Shown here: in pieces, positions 32,890 to 45,900 of the stretch | Layout: the number at the start of each line of letters is the position of its first letter | Numbering within the stretch: position 1 is the first letter of the stretch | Assembly (NCBI GenBank): GCA_021234155.1 | Contig: JAJEKV010000032.1 | Span: forward strand, 14,774,283 to 14,838,282 | DNA: 64,000 bases | From: Isoetes taiwanensis | Lineage: Eukaryota > Streptophyta > Lycopodiopsida > Isoetales > Isoetaceae | Direction: 5' to 3' | The notes under the pieces: generated by a model | Told to the model about the DNA's origin: nothing | Database searches by the model: none | Seen by the model: the letters and a program-made list of their open reading frames with translations, nothing else | Position numbers and translations under genes: made by a program

Positions 32890-33748
32890 AACTACCTTTA
32901 TTGTCTTTGGGACTGGGACAATTGTTTGCTATATGGCCAAAACCGTGGCAATTAAAGCACTTGTTCCTCTTGTTTAATTTTGGACAATTAGCTTTAAGAT
33001 GCCCATAGGCATCACAATTAAAGCATGGACCAATTTTATCTTTACCGCTTGAGGTAAATAAAATTTCACTTTGTTCTTCATCATCATTTAATACTTCATT
33101 TTCTTAGCCTCCTCTCTGCTCTTAGCTACATATTCTAACTAAAGTGGCAAGCTATTTATGCTTTGAGAATACCTTTGCAATGGAATTTATCTGAAACTCC
33201 TTTGATATGGGAACTCCAGCTGCTTCCATGTCTGCAATAATATTATCAATCTTTTCAAAAACATCTTTCACATCATCTTTATCACTAAACCTCAATTCTC
33301 TGAGCTCCTTGTCCAAGACATCCAGCTGAGAAGAGGACTTGACTTGATAAGTCTGCACCATGTAGGTCCACATCTCCTTAGGAGATATGCCTCTCATCTT
33401 TATCAAGATACTAGAACTTATTTTGCTTTTAATTACTGCTTTTGCCTCCAGCTCCTTTTCAGCATCCAAAACTGGACTACTCACCTCTAAGGAGCTAGAT
33501 CCCCCAACTCCTCCAATTACACTTCCTTCTCTAGTTGTTGGACTAGTGTTTGAACCTGATGCAGCAGCAGTTGCATAAGTTCTTCCTCTGTTAGATACTT
33601 CCACAGTTGAGACTTGTTCTTCAACAAAATCCTGTAATCCTTCAACTCTCAAGACTTCTTCAATCTTTTCTTTCCATACTTGAAAACCAGCACCTCCTTT
33701 ATGAACTTCAATTGCATTTAACAATGAAGCTCTCAGTCTGCTTGCCAT
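32890..33748 (-). pseudogene. Copia gag (element 2)
   Basis: The ATG at 33748 opens MASRLRASLLNAIEVHKG with GFQVWKEKIEEVL, followed by SSQLDVLDKELRELRF and FEKIDNIIADMEAAGV, the Gag capsid-like region. The frame stops near 33152. Cys/His-rich sequence (CFNCDAYGHLKANCP-like on the minus strand at about 32970-33035, with a second knuckle near 32930) shows the nucleocapsid zinc knuckles in a shifted frame. Confidence 0.85.
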
Positions 33749-33770
33749 TATTGCCTGCTCTGATACCAGA

Positions 33771-34362
33771 TGAAAGCAATTTATGTTCAATTATTAGTCA
33801 TATACATCATGTTTTAATTCAAACTTTTAATCTCATAAGCAACTCCAAAGTCATGACTTAACCTTGTATAATTCCTCTACCTCATACTGCTTCCACAATA
33901 TAGCAATGCCATGATAATTGTTTAGGCTAATTATCATAAACAAATAAGACCATTGAACAAATACACTGTTCAAATCGTATTGACTCAGTTACTGTTCATT
34001 TGTTGACCAAAAACAAAAATCAACTTACAGAACAAATACTCTTTGAATTATCTTCGATCCAGCACAACAGAGTGCCGGATCTGTAAGATTCATTTGCTAT
34101 ATACACAATGATCCGTCGGTTGAGCCAAACCGAACGGATTTATAGTCGTTTCTAGCATGATTTCGTCATGCCAGCTTTTCTCCCATTAGGTTTAAGTCAA
34201 CATTCTATTTTCATAGTTTAAATGATGTATTTCGGTGCATCAAGATCTTTAACCATTGCACCAATATAACTAGGTCAAATTCAAATAATTTAACCTAGGG
34301 TATTTAACCTAGTAATTCATGATAGCATCTTCATATATAATATGACATGAACATTTCCAACA
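33771..34362 (-). repeat. 5' LTR of copia element 2
   Basis: TG...CA-bounded. The primer-binding site complement is immediately to its left and the TTAAG target duplication immediately to its right (34363-34367). Confidence 0.93.
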
Positions 34363-34367
34363 TTAAG

Positions 34368-34872
34368 TTATTATCTCATCACTTTGTTCTGATTATATTT
34401 GAGAACAATGATGTTGTAGATATATTAATGTCTAGGAGAATTGACCCACTTGGCGGCAGCTATCTTCTATATCAGTATTATTCGCCTAGTTTTACCCTTG
34501 CAATGGTTAGTGTTCTCAAGATGCCTTGTTGATTCTCGTTACCTAACCTTCCTCTAGATTTAATGGACATCAGTTTTTGGTATCAATTGCTAACAGATTC
34601 AGGTGCATATTTCTCACTCCATTATGAGCGGTGCTAGAATTTGTGTATCTATGCCAGTAGATGCTTCATTGGTAGATTGTATTGTGGTGAAAAGTGGTTC
34701 TTGGTACAAGAAATTGGACCTCAAATTGTTGAATGGCCTAGAATTGGCTCGCTTATTTCCTGATAAAGAGGCATTTGCTACTGTTTTCCGTAGTCTTTAT
34801 AGCCAGCAACAGGTGCGACCGCCTCCTGCTCCTCTTCAGTCTCCAGTTCAATCTATAGTTGATGTTTCTTAG
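34368..34872 (+). pseudogene. Interrupted coding remnant, right part
   Basis: This is the continuation of the sequence at 25500-26136 after removal of copia element 2. The frame at 34603-34872 encodes GARICVSMPVDASLVDCIVV and LARLFPDKEAFATVFRSLYS, ends in a Pro/Gln-rich tail and stops at TAG. No family is assigned. The reading frame on the left side was already broken, so this is a remnant. Confidence 0.35.
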
Positions 34873-34879
34873 GTGTTAT

Positions 34880-36565
34880 CCCTTTTTCTTTTTCTTTTTT
34901 TCCTTTTTTTCTTTTTTTTTTGAGAGCAGGAGAGTTTTTTTTATTCATTAAATATAGAAATACAGCAAAATAAAGAAGAAGTTTGTTTTTCTCATAGTAT
35001 GGAAAATGATGAAAAAAGAAACACAGAATCCCAATCTTATGAATATGGGATAAAAGACAAGTATAAGTGCCAAAGATGAAAACGTCTAGAAGCTACTAGA
35101 GCAATGTTTATTCCAAAAGCCACCAGAGCAATGATTGTATATGTAGATCATGTTCAGAATGAAGTTGGAGAAGATATCTTCAGAAACAACATGTCTTGTC
35201 GACTCCAAGCAAAATTTCAAGATCCCTGCTACACATACCTCATAAAGTACAATAAGCAATAAAACATATGAAACAAGCAAGAGAAGATACTTGATGAATG
35301 AAGAAGATAGGAAAGGAGAGGGAAATGAAAGAATGAGAAGAGTGAATGGAGAAGAACAAGAATATAAAGGAGAAGGATGTTTTGAAGATGAAGAAGAGGC
35401 AAAGTACCAATCTAAGAAACTAAAATTAGGAAAGACAAGCTGCATTTTATAATTATCACTGGTCCAGCCACAATTCTCTATCAGAATTTTTGGATCAACT
35501 GTGGAGTACAACCATAACATAGTCCCGTAGGCATCTGCAAGCCTCTTATTCACATAGTATAGATCTCAGATCCTTTCAAACTGCCTGTCTATAAGTCTTG
35601 AGTGCCAATAAGTCAGAAAATAGAATAGGGAATGGACATTGTAGTCCTTTCCACAAAAGATATTGGCCCACTGGATTTCCTTGAGATGCTGCACCTCAGA
35701 ATTCAGAACGATTGCAATGTCCATATCCATTTCTTCCAACTTATGTTCCAAAGAAGATGAGTCCCTTCTGAAGAGAGAATCTTCATACTCTGTAAATTCT
35801 GTGCTCGACCTCCCATTAGATTTATAGGAATCCAGGTACTCTATCAGCAAAGAAGTCAATGTCAGTACTAGTAGCATTAAGGGAAGACTTAAATAATTGA
35901 AATGACCCTTCAAATTCACCATAATGATCCCACTTTCTATCATACTCATCCCCTTTTTCTCGTTTATGAGCAGTAGCCAGTAGCTTAATATCATATTGGA
36001 AATGAATTTAAATCCACATAGTAGAAACGTTTTTCTTACCATAAAGCACTCTATTTCTAGCTTTCCATATATGTTCCACAAAGCAGTGAAATACAGAGTG
36101 TTTTTGAAGCATTATCATTTTGGATAATATGAATCAAAGAACCATCAACACTGGCATTAATTTTATTTCCAAACCAAGACCAGAAATGATTTAACTTTGG
36201 ACATTATAATTTAGGGGACAAGTAGCTGAAATGCCATGATTCCTTTTGCTAAGAGATAAAAGGCTTAACACGCTATGATTACCAATAATCCAAATGAAAT
36301 AGCTGATTTTAGGGAGACAATAGGAATTCCAAATATTGGAAAAAAGTGAATCATATTTTCTCTATAGATGTTCCATTTAATAGCACCCTTTGGCAAGGAG
36401 TCAGAATTGTTTAAGAAATAGTTAATCTTCTTAACCTCATAGACACATTTATTTTGAAGATTCCTCCAAAACCATAGAAGAGTCAACTTTAGGGATGTGG
36501 CCATGAATGATACTCATGATATGTAAAAATATCTTTTCTGCCATGAAATCATTACTAACTCTGAA
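34880..36565 (-). mobile_element. L1-type LINE, 3' portion (minus strand)
   Basis: Read on the minus strand, RVSNDFMAEKIFLHIMSIIH and later MWNIYGKLEIECFMVRK resemble the zinc-binding RT C-terminal domain of plant LINEs (pattern W-x-I-W-K-A-R-N). Further 3', a conserved block reads EIQWANIFCGKDY, LIDRQFE and LADAYGTMLWLYSTVD. The element ends CTCTCCTGCTCTC followed by an A-rich tail on the minus strand (34883-34925). Its 5' side stops at about 36565, where a plus-strand LINE begins. It looks like the missing 3' third of the LINE at 48100-57390. Confidence 0.65.
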
Positions 36566-37440
36566 TCTGTTTTTGATAGAATACCTCTGGAACTGCAAGT
36601 ATAAGCTTGACCTACACTTTGATGATGTGGAAGCCTCCAAATACATCGGCCTACCAATGACAGAACAGCATAGAGTACAGAATCAAGTGCAAACACAGAC
36701 TGATTACAGTTTTTGGACAGGACAAGTTAAAGGGAAATTATATGAAAACATCAGTGAGATCCCAAATAGAGAGATTGAATGGGCAAAGGAATTTTGCAAA
36801 GAAACTCAGCTAATGTATGTGCTCTGGTGGTTCATGCATGCTAACAGTATGGATATGACAGATAGGCAATTTGAATTCTATAGAGAATGCTATTACTATC
36901 ACAGAGGTCGGGCAGATTGCTATGGCACCATGATCCATTTGTATTCCACATGTAACTCTACAAGGCTGATTGAGCTTGTTGATTGGGGAAAGAACTTCAT
37001 TCCTATCCTCATTCCACATTTCAGGGATCCTTTCCACTATCTTGACACATATAACTTCTGATATCTGCCTCATTTTCCTTCAGACTTGCTGTTTTGTGCA
37101 GATTATTGGCTCAAGGAATCTACACGAATTGTTGCTGGCTTCATCAGTAAAATGGTTCCAGATTTTCCTACCTTAGTAAATGCTGTTGTTCCAAATAGCA
37201 TTTTATCCATTATAACTGCTGGACATCACTATCTCAACAGCTACTTAGACGGTTCTATTATGTTGTCACTATTTAAAACTTTATTACTTTTGATGGCTCT
37301 TTATATTTTGTTTGGATTCCACCAAATCCAAATGTTCAACTCTTTATGTTGCTGACATCATTTGTCATGCAATATTTATATTTTGTACTTATTCTCCATA
37401 ATTAATGATTAAAAAGCTTCATTCCCTCAAAAAAAAAAAA
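36566..37440 (+). mobile_element. L1-type LINE 3' end with poly(A) (plus strand, 5'-truncated)
   Basis: The plus-strand frame includes EIEWAKEFCKETQLMYVLWW, MTDRQFEFYRECYYY and ADCYGTMIHLYST, clearly paralogous to the terminal block of the minus-strand LINE beside it. After the stop at about 37061, a hydrophobic frame (IMLSLFKTLLLLMALYILFG) lies in the 3' part. The copy ends CTTCATTCCCTC plus a 12-base A tract at 37429-37440. The 5' end is truncated, as expected from target-primed reverse transcription. Confidence 0.6.
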
Positions 37441-38046
37441 CCCGGCCCAACCTAGTATCCTAGGTCAGCATCAGCTTCAGTCAATCCTTCCACTGTATTA
37501 TCAATCCAAAAATTTGAACGGATTCAAATTTGGTACTTGTGTTCCTTTAGTCTGTTATCCTATATAATATTTGAGAATCAAACTTTGTAACCTTGCAAAT
37601 ACGAGAAAAATCAATACTTCAAACTGTAGCCAATATACATCGTTTAACTGTCGGATTACCAAGAAATAAGACATCTATGTCTTCCATAACAATTTCAAGT
37701 ATCCCTTGTATCTATAACCTTAAGAAGCAGTTGTAATATTAACCCAATGGTCAAATTTACTATTTGTACTAATCAAGCAAAGAACTAATCTTGATCTTCA
37801 TATTGTAGTCTGTTAGATATTATACCACTATGAAAGTTTATTTTTATCAGTAGATGCTTTAGAATGACATGAATAAATCCTGATATATGGATAAGCCAAT
37901 CCACAGTTCAAAAAGCCTGGTAGCTATATGCCTCTGCTCATTCAAACTACTCATTGATTCCATTCACTTAAGCTACAGCAGAGCGAGACATGGGCATAAA
38001 TGTCATAAATGATAACAGCATTTACCATACAAAGGGAAAACAACTC

Positions 38047-38232
38047 CTATCGGGCAGAGGAAAAAATAGCTTCCTGTCGTGATGAGACGTTTTGCAACAG
38101 TTTCTTGAGTGCTCCATATCCACTTGCAGCCAAATACCAACTTAAACAGAACAAAGGAATCACAAAGGGAGGAGGGGATCCGTACCTGCAGCCAAACAAT
38201 ACTATGTTAGCATGAAAATGGTAACATAGCAA
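38047..38232 (-). CDS. Conserved short frame in each array unit (unrecognised)
   Basis: After a TTTGGCTGCAG acceptor the minus strand reads YGSPPPFVIPLFCLSWYLAA then SGYGALKKLLQ. The same frame is open in all four units (41050-41232, 44047-44229, 47020-47205). It is hydrophobic in the middle, with a predicted membrane-like segment of about 18 residues. It could be an exon of a duplicated gene. I do not recognise the family. Confidence 0.35.
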   Translation of the reverse strand: MLCYHFHANIVLFGCRYGSPPPFVIPLFCLSWYLAASGYGALKKLLQNVSSRQEAIFSSAR

Positions 38233-38542
38233 GGGCCAAAAGGTACATTGGGTCCCCTCGGCTTATCGCCGATCACCCTTTGTAACCCTTTGTCATTGGT
38301 TAGTAAATGCAATAAATGAAGATGCAGCACAGAAAAGATTTGAATACATTTATAATCTTGCAAAAGATCATTTGTTTACACACGAAAATATCACAGGTAT
38401 TTATCACCCTTAGGATATCTGTCATAAACTGGCCGAGAACCATTTTGCATCCAATAAGAGGTAAACGAATCATAAAGCAAAATGAAATCCCCATTTGTGA
38501 AAAGTTGGATCAATCGGACATTGTGCAAACCAAAAAGGCACG

Positions 38543-38655
38543 TTTAAGTGTTATACCTTTCAAACAGATTGTTCTGAACGGAGCTTGCCTTGACTGTTCC
38601 ATATCCAGTAATTGTATTCCATTTACGCTGGATGTTTGCTCATTCCAACAGCTTT
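38543..38655 (-). CDS. Candidate exon in each array unit (unrecognised)
   Basis: On the minus strand, after TGCTTCTACAG, the stretch KSCWNEQTSSVNGIQLLDME then QSRQAPFRTICLK ends at a GTATAAC donor. It recurs at the same place in the other units (about 41543, 44538 and 47520), with occasional changes. It lies upstream of the conserved frame at 38047-38232 on the same strand. Confidence 0.3.
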
Positions 38656-39452
38656 TTCTGTAGAAGCATTAGTCCTTGACATTTTTCTATTTGGAAACCA
38701 GTGTCGTACCACAAATGAGGTAACAGAGCCTATTGCAACCGTCCATATTCTGAAACTTTGAAGATTAGAGTACTGCTAAAGCAAAACAGATGCTTTCGTA
38801 GCAAAGGCCATGGCCGGAATGGAGGCATGTCTGATAGAATGTGCCGAAGATGAATGCGGCTTTGTTAGGTTACCGCAACCTTAGGTCATGAAATAAAATA
38901 ATATTTTAGGGCACAACTTTAGTGGTTAGCCATTGCAAGGAAAAAGCCACTATGTGGCACCCATGCATGCATGTAGGGAAGTTCAATTCAGGATAAAAAA
39001 GATCCTCGTATGGAAAAATAGGCTCTTAACTCATAACAATTGGCAGTAAAATATATGCCCCTTTGACAATTCCATGTCATGTTCATAATTAAAAAAATCC
39101 TACCTCCAACCGTAGGATAGTTTAGACCTCCAAGTGGAAATGCTGTAATAATGGGAAGGACAGACCCCACCATTACAGCGGAGGTCTGCCCCTACCCTAA
39201 ATTTTTACTATAGCCCAAAAATTGATCTTAACAACAGAGTAGTATATGTATAATATAGAGGTGTGCATAAATTCATTGCAAACCATTGTATCACATTTAC
39301 ATGGCCGAGTGGCAAAGCCTAGTGGCAAGATAGTCCAGAGGCTTCTGATAAACATCATTTTTAACCAAGTAAAAAGGCATAAATTATATGACTGTATTTT
39401 GCTAAAGTGCAACAGCTTAGGTTGTCTTGAAGAAAATGAAATATGCATACCT

Positions 39453-39912
39453 TGATATTTGCCACTATGGGCTATACTATGACAGCTGCAATGACTTAAC
39501 CCCATGGCGTTAACACATTGCAGATTCAAAACCTTGTCACATGGTTTTCCAGCTATTTGTCCACTCAAGTTGTATATCTGTTACAGATTGGGAACAAATG
39601 AAACTCCTTGATATTTGCCTCTATGGGTTGTACTATGACAGCTGCCATGATTAAGCCCGATGGCATTAACTCACAGCTTTGTCAAAACCTTGTCAATTGG
39701 TTTTCCAGCTCTTTGTCCATTCAAATTGTGTATTTGTTTCAGATTGGGAACAAAGCAAATCCTTGATATTTGCCTCTATGGGTTATACTATGACAGCTGC
39801 CATGATTAAGCCCCATGGCATTAACTCACTGCCTTGTCAAGATCTTGTCATTTGGTTTTCCAGCTCTTTGTCCATTCAGATTGTATATTTGTTTCAGATT
39901 GGGAACAACGAA
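39453..39912. repeat. Nested 153-bp tandem repeats inside the array unit
   Basis: Three direct copies (about 39453, 39608 and 39761) start CTTGATATTTGCC, contain GACAGCTGC and CAGCT.TTTGTCCA and end CAGATTGGGAACAA. A more diverged fourth copy lies about 390 bp further on (about 40142), together with a second copy of the ACATGGCCGAGTGGCAAAGC block. The same nested pattern is present in the next two units. Confidence 0.85.
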
Positions 39913-42900
39913 AATCCTGTAAATGTTCAACGGTCAAATGCTAGTATAAGATAAATTAATACAGAGATTGAATGCATGTCTGATCACATGTACATGGCCG
40001 AGTACCATTGTATCAAATTTACATGGCCGAGTGGCAAAGCCTAATGGCAGGATAATGCAAAGGCATCTAGTAAATTTCCATTTTGTCAAGTAAAAAGCCA
40101 TAAGCTATACGACTGTATTTTGCATATGAAATGTGAACATACCTTGCTATATGCCTCTATGGGCTATAATATAACTGTTGCCATAATTTAGCCCTATGGC
40201 ATTATCTCACAACAGATTCAGCATGTAGTCACTTGATTTTCCAGCTAAATTTGCCCAATCAAATTGTATGCTTGTTCCCAATTGGGAAGATAGAAAACTC
40301 CTGTAAAAGTTCAAACAGTCATAATGCTGGTATAAGATAAATCAGTACAAAGATTGAATACATGTTTGATAGGAGTTTAGACTGAAGGACACAAGCAACT
40401 CCAGTTAAACCAGAGAATTGAAGTGTCTAAAAAAAACCCGGCCCAACCTAGTATCCTAGGTCAGCATCAGCTTCAGTCAATCCTTCCACTGTATTATCAA
40501 TCCAAAAATTTGAACGGATTCAAATTTGGTACTTGTGTTCCTTTAGTCTGTTATCCTATATAATATTTGAGAATCAAACTTTGTAACCTTGCAAATACGA
40601 GAAAAATCAATACTTCAAACTGTAGCCAATATACATCGTTTAACTGTCGGATTACCAAGAAATAAGACATCTATGTCTTCCATAACAATTTCAAGTATCC
40701 CTTGTATCTATAACCTTAAGAAGCAGTTGTAAATTTAACTCAATGATCAAATTTACTATTTGTACTGATCAAGCAAAGAACTAATCTTGATCTTCATATT
40801 GTAGTCTGTTAGATATTATACCACTATGAAAGTTTATTTTTATCAGCCTAGATGCTTTAGAATGACATGAATAAATCCTGATATATGGATAAGCCAATCC
40901 ACAGTTCAAAAAGCCTGGTAGCTATATGCCTCTGCTCATTCAAACTACTCATTGATTCCATTCACTTAAGCTACAGCAGAGCGAGTACATGGGCATAAAT
41001 GTCATAAATGATAACAGCATTTACCATACAAAGGGAAAACAACTTCCTATCAGGCAGAGGAAAAAATAGCTTCCTGTCGTGATGAGACTTTTTGCAACAG
41101 TTTCTTGAGTGCTCCATATCCACTTGCAGCCAAATACCAACTTAAACAGAACAAAGGAATCACAAAGGGAGGAGGGGATCCGTACCTGCAGCCAAACAAT
41201 ACTATGTTAGCATGAAAATGGTAACATAGCAAGGGCCAAAAGGTACATTGGGTCCCCTCGGCTTATCGCCGATCACCCTTTGTAACCCTTTGTCATTGGT
41301 TAGTAAATGCAATAAATGAAGATGCAGCACAGAAAAGATTTGAATACATTTATAATCTTGCAAAAGATCATTTGTTTACACATGAAAATATCACAGGTAT
41401 TTATCACCCTTAGGATATCTGTCATAAACTGGCCGAGAACCATTTTGCATCCAGTAATAGGTAAATGAATCATAAAGCAGAATGAAATCCCCATTTGTGA
41501 AAAGTTGGATCAATCGGACATTGTGCAAACCAAAAAGGCACGTTTAAGTGTTATACCTTTCAAACAGATTGTTCTGAACGGAGCTTGCCTTGACTGTTCC
41601 ATATCCAGTAATTGTATTCGATTTACGCTGGATGTTTGCTCATTCCAACAGCTTTTTCTGTAGAAGCATTAGTCCTTGACATTTTTCTATTTGGAAACCA
41701 GTGTCGTACCACAAATGAGGTAGCAGAGCTTATTGCAACCGTCCATATTCTGAAACTTTGAAGATTCGAGTACTGCTAAAGCAAAACAGATGCTTTCGTA
41801 GCAACGGCCATGGCCGGAATGGAGGCATGTCTGATAGAATATGCTGAAGATGAATGCGGCTTTGTTAGGTTTAGGTCATGAGATAATATAATATTTTAGG
41901 GCACAAATTTAGTAAAGGTTAGCCAGTGCAAGGAAAAAGCCAATATGTGGCACCCATGCATGCATGCACGGAAGTTCAATTCAGGATAAAAAAGATCCTC
42001 GTATGGAAAAATAGGCTCTTAACTCATAACAAGTGGCAGTAAACTATATGCCCCTTTGATAATTCCATGTCATGTTCATAATTAAAAAAATCCTACCTCC
42101 AACCGTAGGATAGTTTAGACCTCCAAGTGGAAAAGCTGCAATAATGGGAAGGACAGACCCCACCATTACAGCGGAGGTCTGCCCCTACCCTAAATTTTTA
42201 CTACAGCCCAAAAATTGATCTTAACAACAGAGTAGTATATGTATAATATAGAGGTGTGCATATATTCATTGCAAACCATTGTATCATATTTACATGGCCG
42301 AGTGGCAAAGCCTAGTGGCAAGATAGCCCAGAGGTATCTGGTAAACATATTTTTTAACCAAGTAAAAAGGCATAAATTATATGACTGTATTTTGCTAAAG
42401 TGCAACAACTTAGGTTGTCTTGAGGAAAATGAAATATGCACATACCTTGATATTTGCCACTATGGGTATTACTATGACAGCTGCAATGACTTAACCCCAT
42501 GGCGTTAACACATTGCAGAGTCAAAACCTTGTCACGTGGTTTTCCAGCTATTTGTCCACTCAAATTGTATATCTGTTACAGATTGGGAACAAATGAAACT
42601 CCTTGATATTTGCCTCTATGGGCTGTACTATGACAGCTGCCATGATTAAGCCCCATGGCATTAACTCACAGCTTTGTCAAAACCTTGTCAATTGGTTTTC
42701 TAGCTCTTTGTCCATTCAAATTGTGTATTTGTTTCAGATTGGGAACAAAGCAAATCCTTGATATTTGCCTCTATGTGTTATACTATGACAGCTGCCATGA
42801 TTAAGCCCCATGGCATTAACTCACTGCCTTGTCAAAACCTTGTCATTTGGTTTTCCAGCTCTTTGTCCATTCAGATTGTATATTTGTTTCAGATTGGGAA

Positions 42901-45900
42901 CAACGAAAATCCTGTAAATGTTCAACGGTCAAATGCTAGTATAAGATAAATTAATACAGAGATTGAATGCATGTCTGATCACATGTACATGGCCGAGTAC
43001 CATTGTATCAAATTTACATGGCCGAGTGGCAAAGCCTAATGGCAGGATAATGCAAAGGCATCTAGTAAATTTCCATTTTGTCAAGTAAAAGCCATAAGCT
43101 ATAATGATTTGTATTTTGCATATGAAATGTGAACATACCTTGCTATATGCCTCTATGGGCTATAATATAACTGTTGCCATAATTTAGCCCTATGGCATTA
43201 TCTCACAACAGATTCAGCATGTAGTCACTTGATTTTCCAGCTAAATTTGCCCAATCAAATTGTATGCTTGTTCCCAATTGGGAAGATAGAAAACTCCTGT
43301 AAAAGTTCAAACAGTCATAATGCTTTGGTATAAGATAAATCAGTACAAAGATTGAATACATGTTTGATAGGAGTTTAGGACTCAAGGACACAAGCAACTC
43401 CAGTTAAAACCAGAGAATTGAAGTGTCTAAAAAAAACCGGCCCAACCTAGTATCCTAGGGTCAAGATCGACTACCAATCCTTCCATCAGATTATCAATCC
43501 AAAAATTTGAACGGATTCAAATTTGGTACTTGTGTTCCTTTAGTCTGTTATCCTATATAATATTTGAGAATCAAACTTTGTAACCTTGCAAATACGAGAA
43601 AAATCAATACTTCAAACTGTAGCCAATATACATCGTTTAACTGTCGGATTACCAAGAAATAAGACATCTATGTCTTCCATAACAATTTCAAGTATCCCTT
43701 GTATCTATAACCTTAAGAAGCAGTTGTAAATTTAACTCAATGATCAAATTTACTATTTGTACTGATCAAGCAAAGAACTAATCTTGATCTTCATATTGTA
43801 GTCTGTTAGATATTATACCACTATGAAAGTTTATTTTTATCAGCCTAGATGCTTTAGAATGACATGAATAAATCCTGATATATGGATAAGCCAATCCACA
43901 GTTCAAAAAGCCTGGTAGCTATATGCCTCTGCTCATTCAAACTACTCATTGATTCCATTCACTTAAGCTACAGCAGAGCGAGTACATGGGCATAAATGTC
44001 ATAAATGATAACAGCATTTACCATACAAAGGGAAAACAACTTCCTATCAGGCAGAGGAAAAAATAGCTTCCTGTCGTGATGAGACTTTTTGCAACAGTTT
44101 CTTGAGTGCTCCATATCCACTTGCAGCCAAATACCAACTTAAACAGAACAAAGGAATCACAAAGGGAGGAGGGGATCCGTATCTGCAGCCAAGCAATACT
44201 ATGTTAGCATGAAAATGGTAACATAGCAAGGGCCAAAAGGTACATTGGGTCCCCTCGGCTTATCGCCGATCACCCTTTGTAACCCTTTGTCCTTGGTTAG
44301 TAAATACAATAAATGAAGATGCAGCACAGAAAAGATTTGAATACATTTATAATCTTGCAAAAGATCATTTGTTTACACATGAAAATATCACAGGTATTTA
44401 TCACCCTTAGGATATCTGTCATAAACTGGCCGAGAACCATTTCGCATCCAGTAATAGGTAAACGAATCATAAAGCAGAATGAAATCCCCATTTGTGAAAA
44501 GTTGGATCAATCGGACATTGTGCAAACCAAAAAGGCACGTTTAAGTGTTATACCTTTCAAACAGATTGTTCTGAACGGAGCTTGCCTTGACTGTTCCATA
44601 TCCAGTAATTGTATTCCATTTACGCTGGATGTTTGCTCATTCCAACAGCTTTTTTCAGAAAGCATTAGTCCTTGACATTTTTCTATTTGGAAACCAATGT
44701 CGCACCACAAATGAGGTAGCGAGCCTATTGCAACCGGCCCATATTCTCAAACTTTGAAGATTCGAAAAGATTTGAAAGCAAAAACAGATGCTTTCGTAGC
44801 AACGGCCATGGCCGGAATGGAGGCATGTCTGATAGAATGTGCTGAAGATGAATGCGGCTTTGTTAGGTTTAGGTCATGAGATAATATAATATTTTAGGGC
44901 ACAAATTTAGTAAAGGTTAGCCAGTGCAAGGAAAAAGCCAATATGTGGCACCCATGCATGCATGCACGGAAGTTCAATTCATAGGCTCTTAACTCATAAC
45001 AAGTGGCAGTAAACTATATGCCCCTTTGATAATTCCATGTCATGTTCATAATTAAAAAAATCCTACCTCCAACCGTAGGATAGTTTAGACCTCCAAGTGG
45101 AAAAGCTGCAATAATGGGAAGGACAGACCCCACCATTACAAATGAGGTCCGCCCTACCCCTAAATTTTTACTACAGCCCAAAAATTGATCTTAACAACAG
45201 AGTAGTATATGTATAATATAGAGGTGTGCATATATTCATTGCAAACCATTGTATCATATTTACATGGCCGAGTGGCAAAGCCTAGTGGCAAGATAGCCCA
45301 GAGGTATCTGGTAAACATCTTTTTTAACCAAGTAAAAAGGCATAAATTATATGACTGTATTTTGCTAAAGTGCAACAACTTAGGTTGTCTTGAGGAAAAT
45401 GAAATATGCACATACCTTGATATTTGCCACTATGGGTATTACTATGACAGCTGCAATGACTTAACCCCATGGCGTTAACACATTGCAGAGTCAAAACCTT
45501 GTCACATGGTTTTCCAGCTATTTGTCCACTCAAATTGTATATCTGTTACAGATTGGGAACAAATGAAACTCCTTGATATTTGCCTCTATGGGCTGTACTA
45601 TGACAGCTGCCATGATTAAGCCCCATGGCATTAACTCACAGCTTTGTCAAAACCTTGTCAATTGGTTTTCTAGCTCTTTGTCCATTCAAATTGTGTATTT
45701 GTTTCAGATTGGGAACAAAGCAAATCCTTGATATTTGCCTCTATGGGTTATACTATGACAGTTGCCATGATTAAGCCCCATGGCATTAACTCACTGCCTT
45801 GTCAAAACCTTGTCATTTGGTTTTCCAGCTCTTTGTCCATTCAGATTGTATATTTGTTTCAGATTGGGAACAACGAAAAATCCTCAGAAATGTTCAACGG

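Larger units (their letters stand above)
26142..34362 (-). mobile_element. Ty1/copia retrotransposon 2 (complete ends, foreign DNA inside)
   Basis: LTRs at 26142-26736 (595 bp) and 33771-34362 (592 bp) both start TGAAAGCAATTTATG and end CATTTCCAACA. A perfect 5-bp target duplication TTAAG lies at 26137-26141 and 34363-34367. The LTRs differ at about 30 positions (about 5 percent by eye), so the insertion is not recent. The primer-binding site complement is at about 33758-33769 and the polypurine tract next to the left LTR (26737-26749). Gag, protease, integrase, RT and RNase H run from 33748 down to about 29650. Unlike element 1, about 2.8 kb of unrelated sequence separates RNase H from the polypurine tract. 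Confidence 0.95.

Noticed and set aside
39295-39330. tRNA-like A-box (GGCCGAGTGGCAAAGC) in each array unit, hinting at a tRNA gene or SINE
   Set aside because: No matching B-box at the right distance and no cloverleaf can be drawn; the nearest GATTCAA-like sequence is more than 200 bp away.
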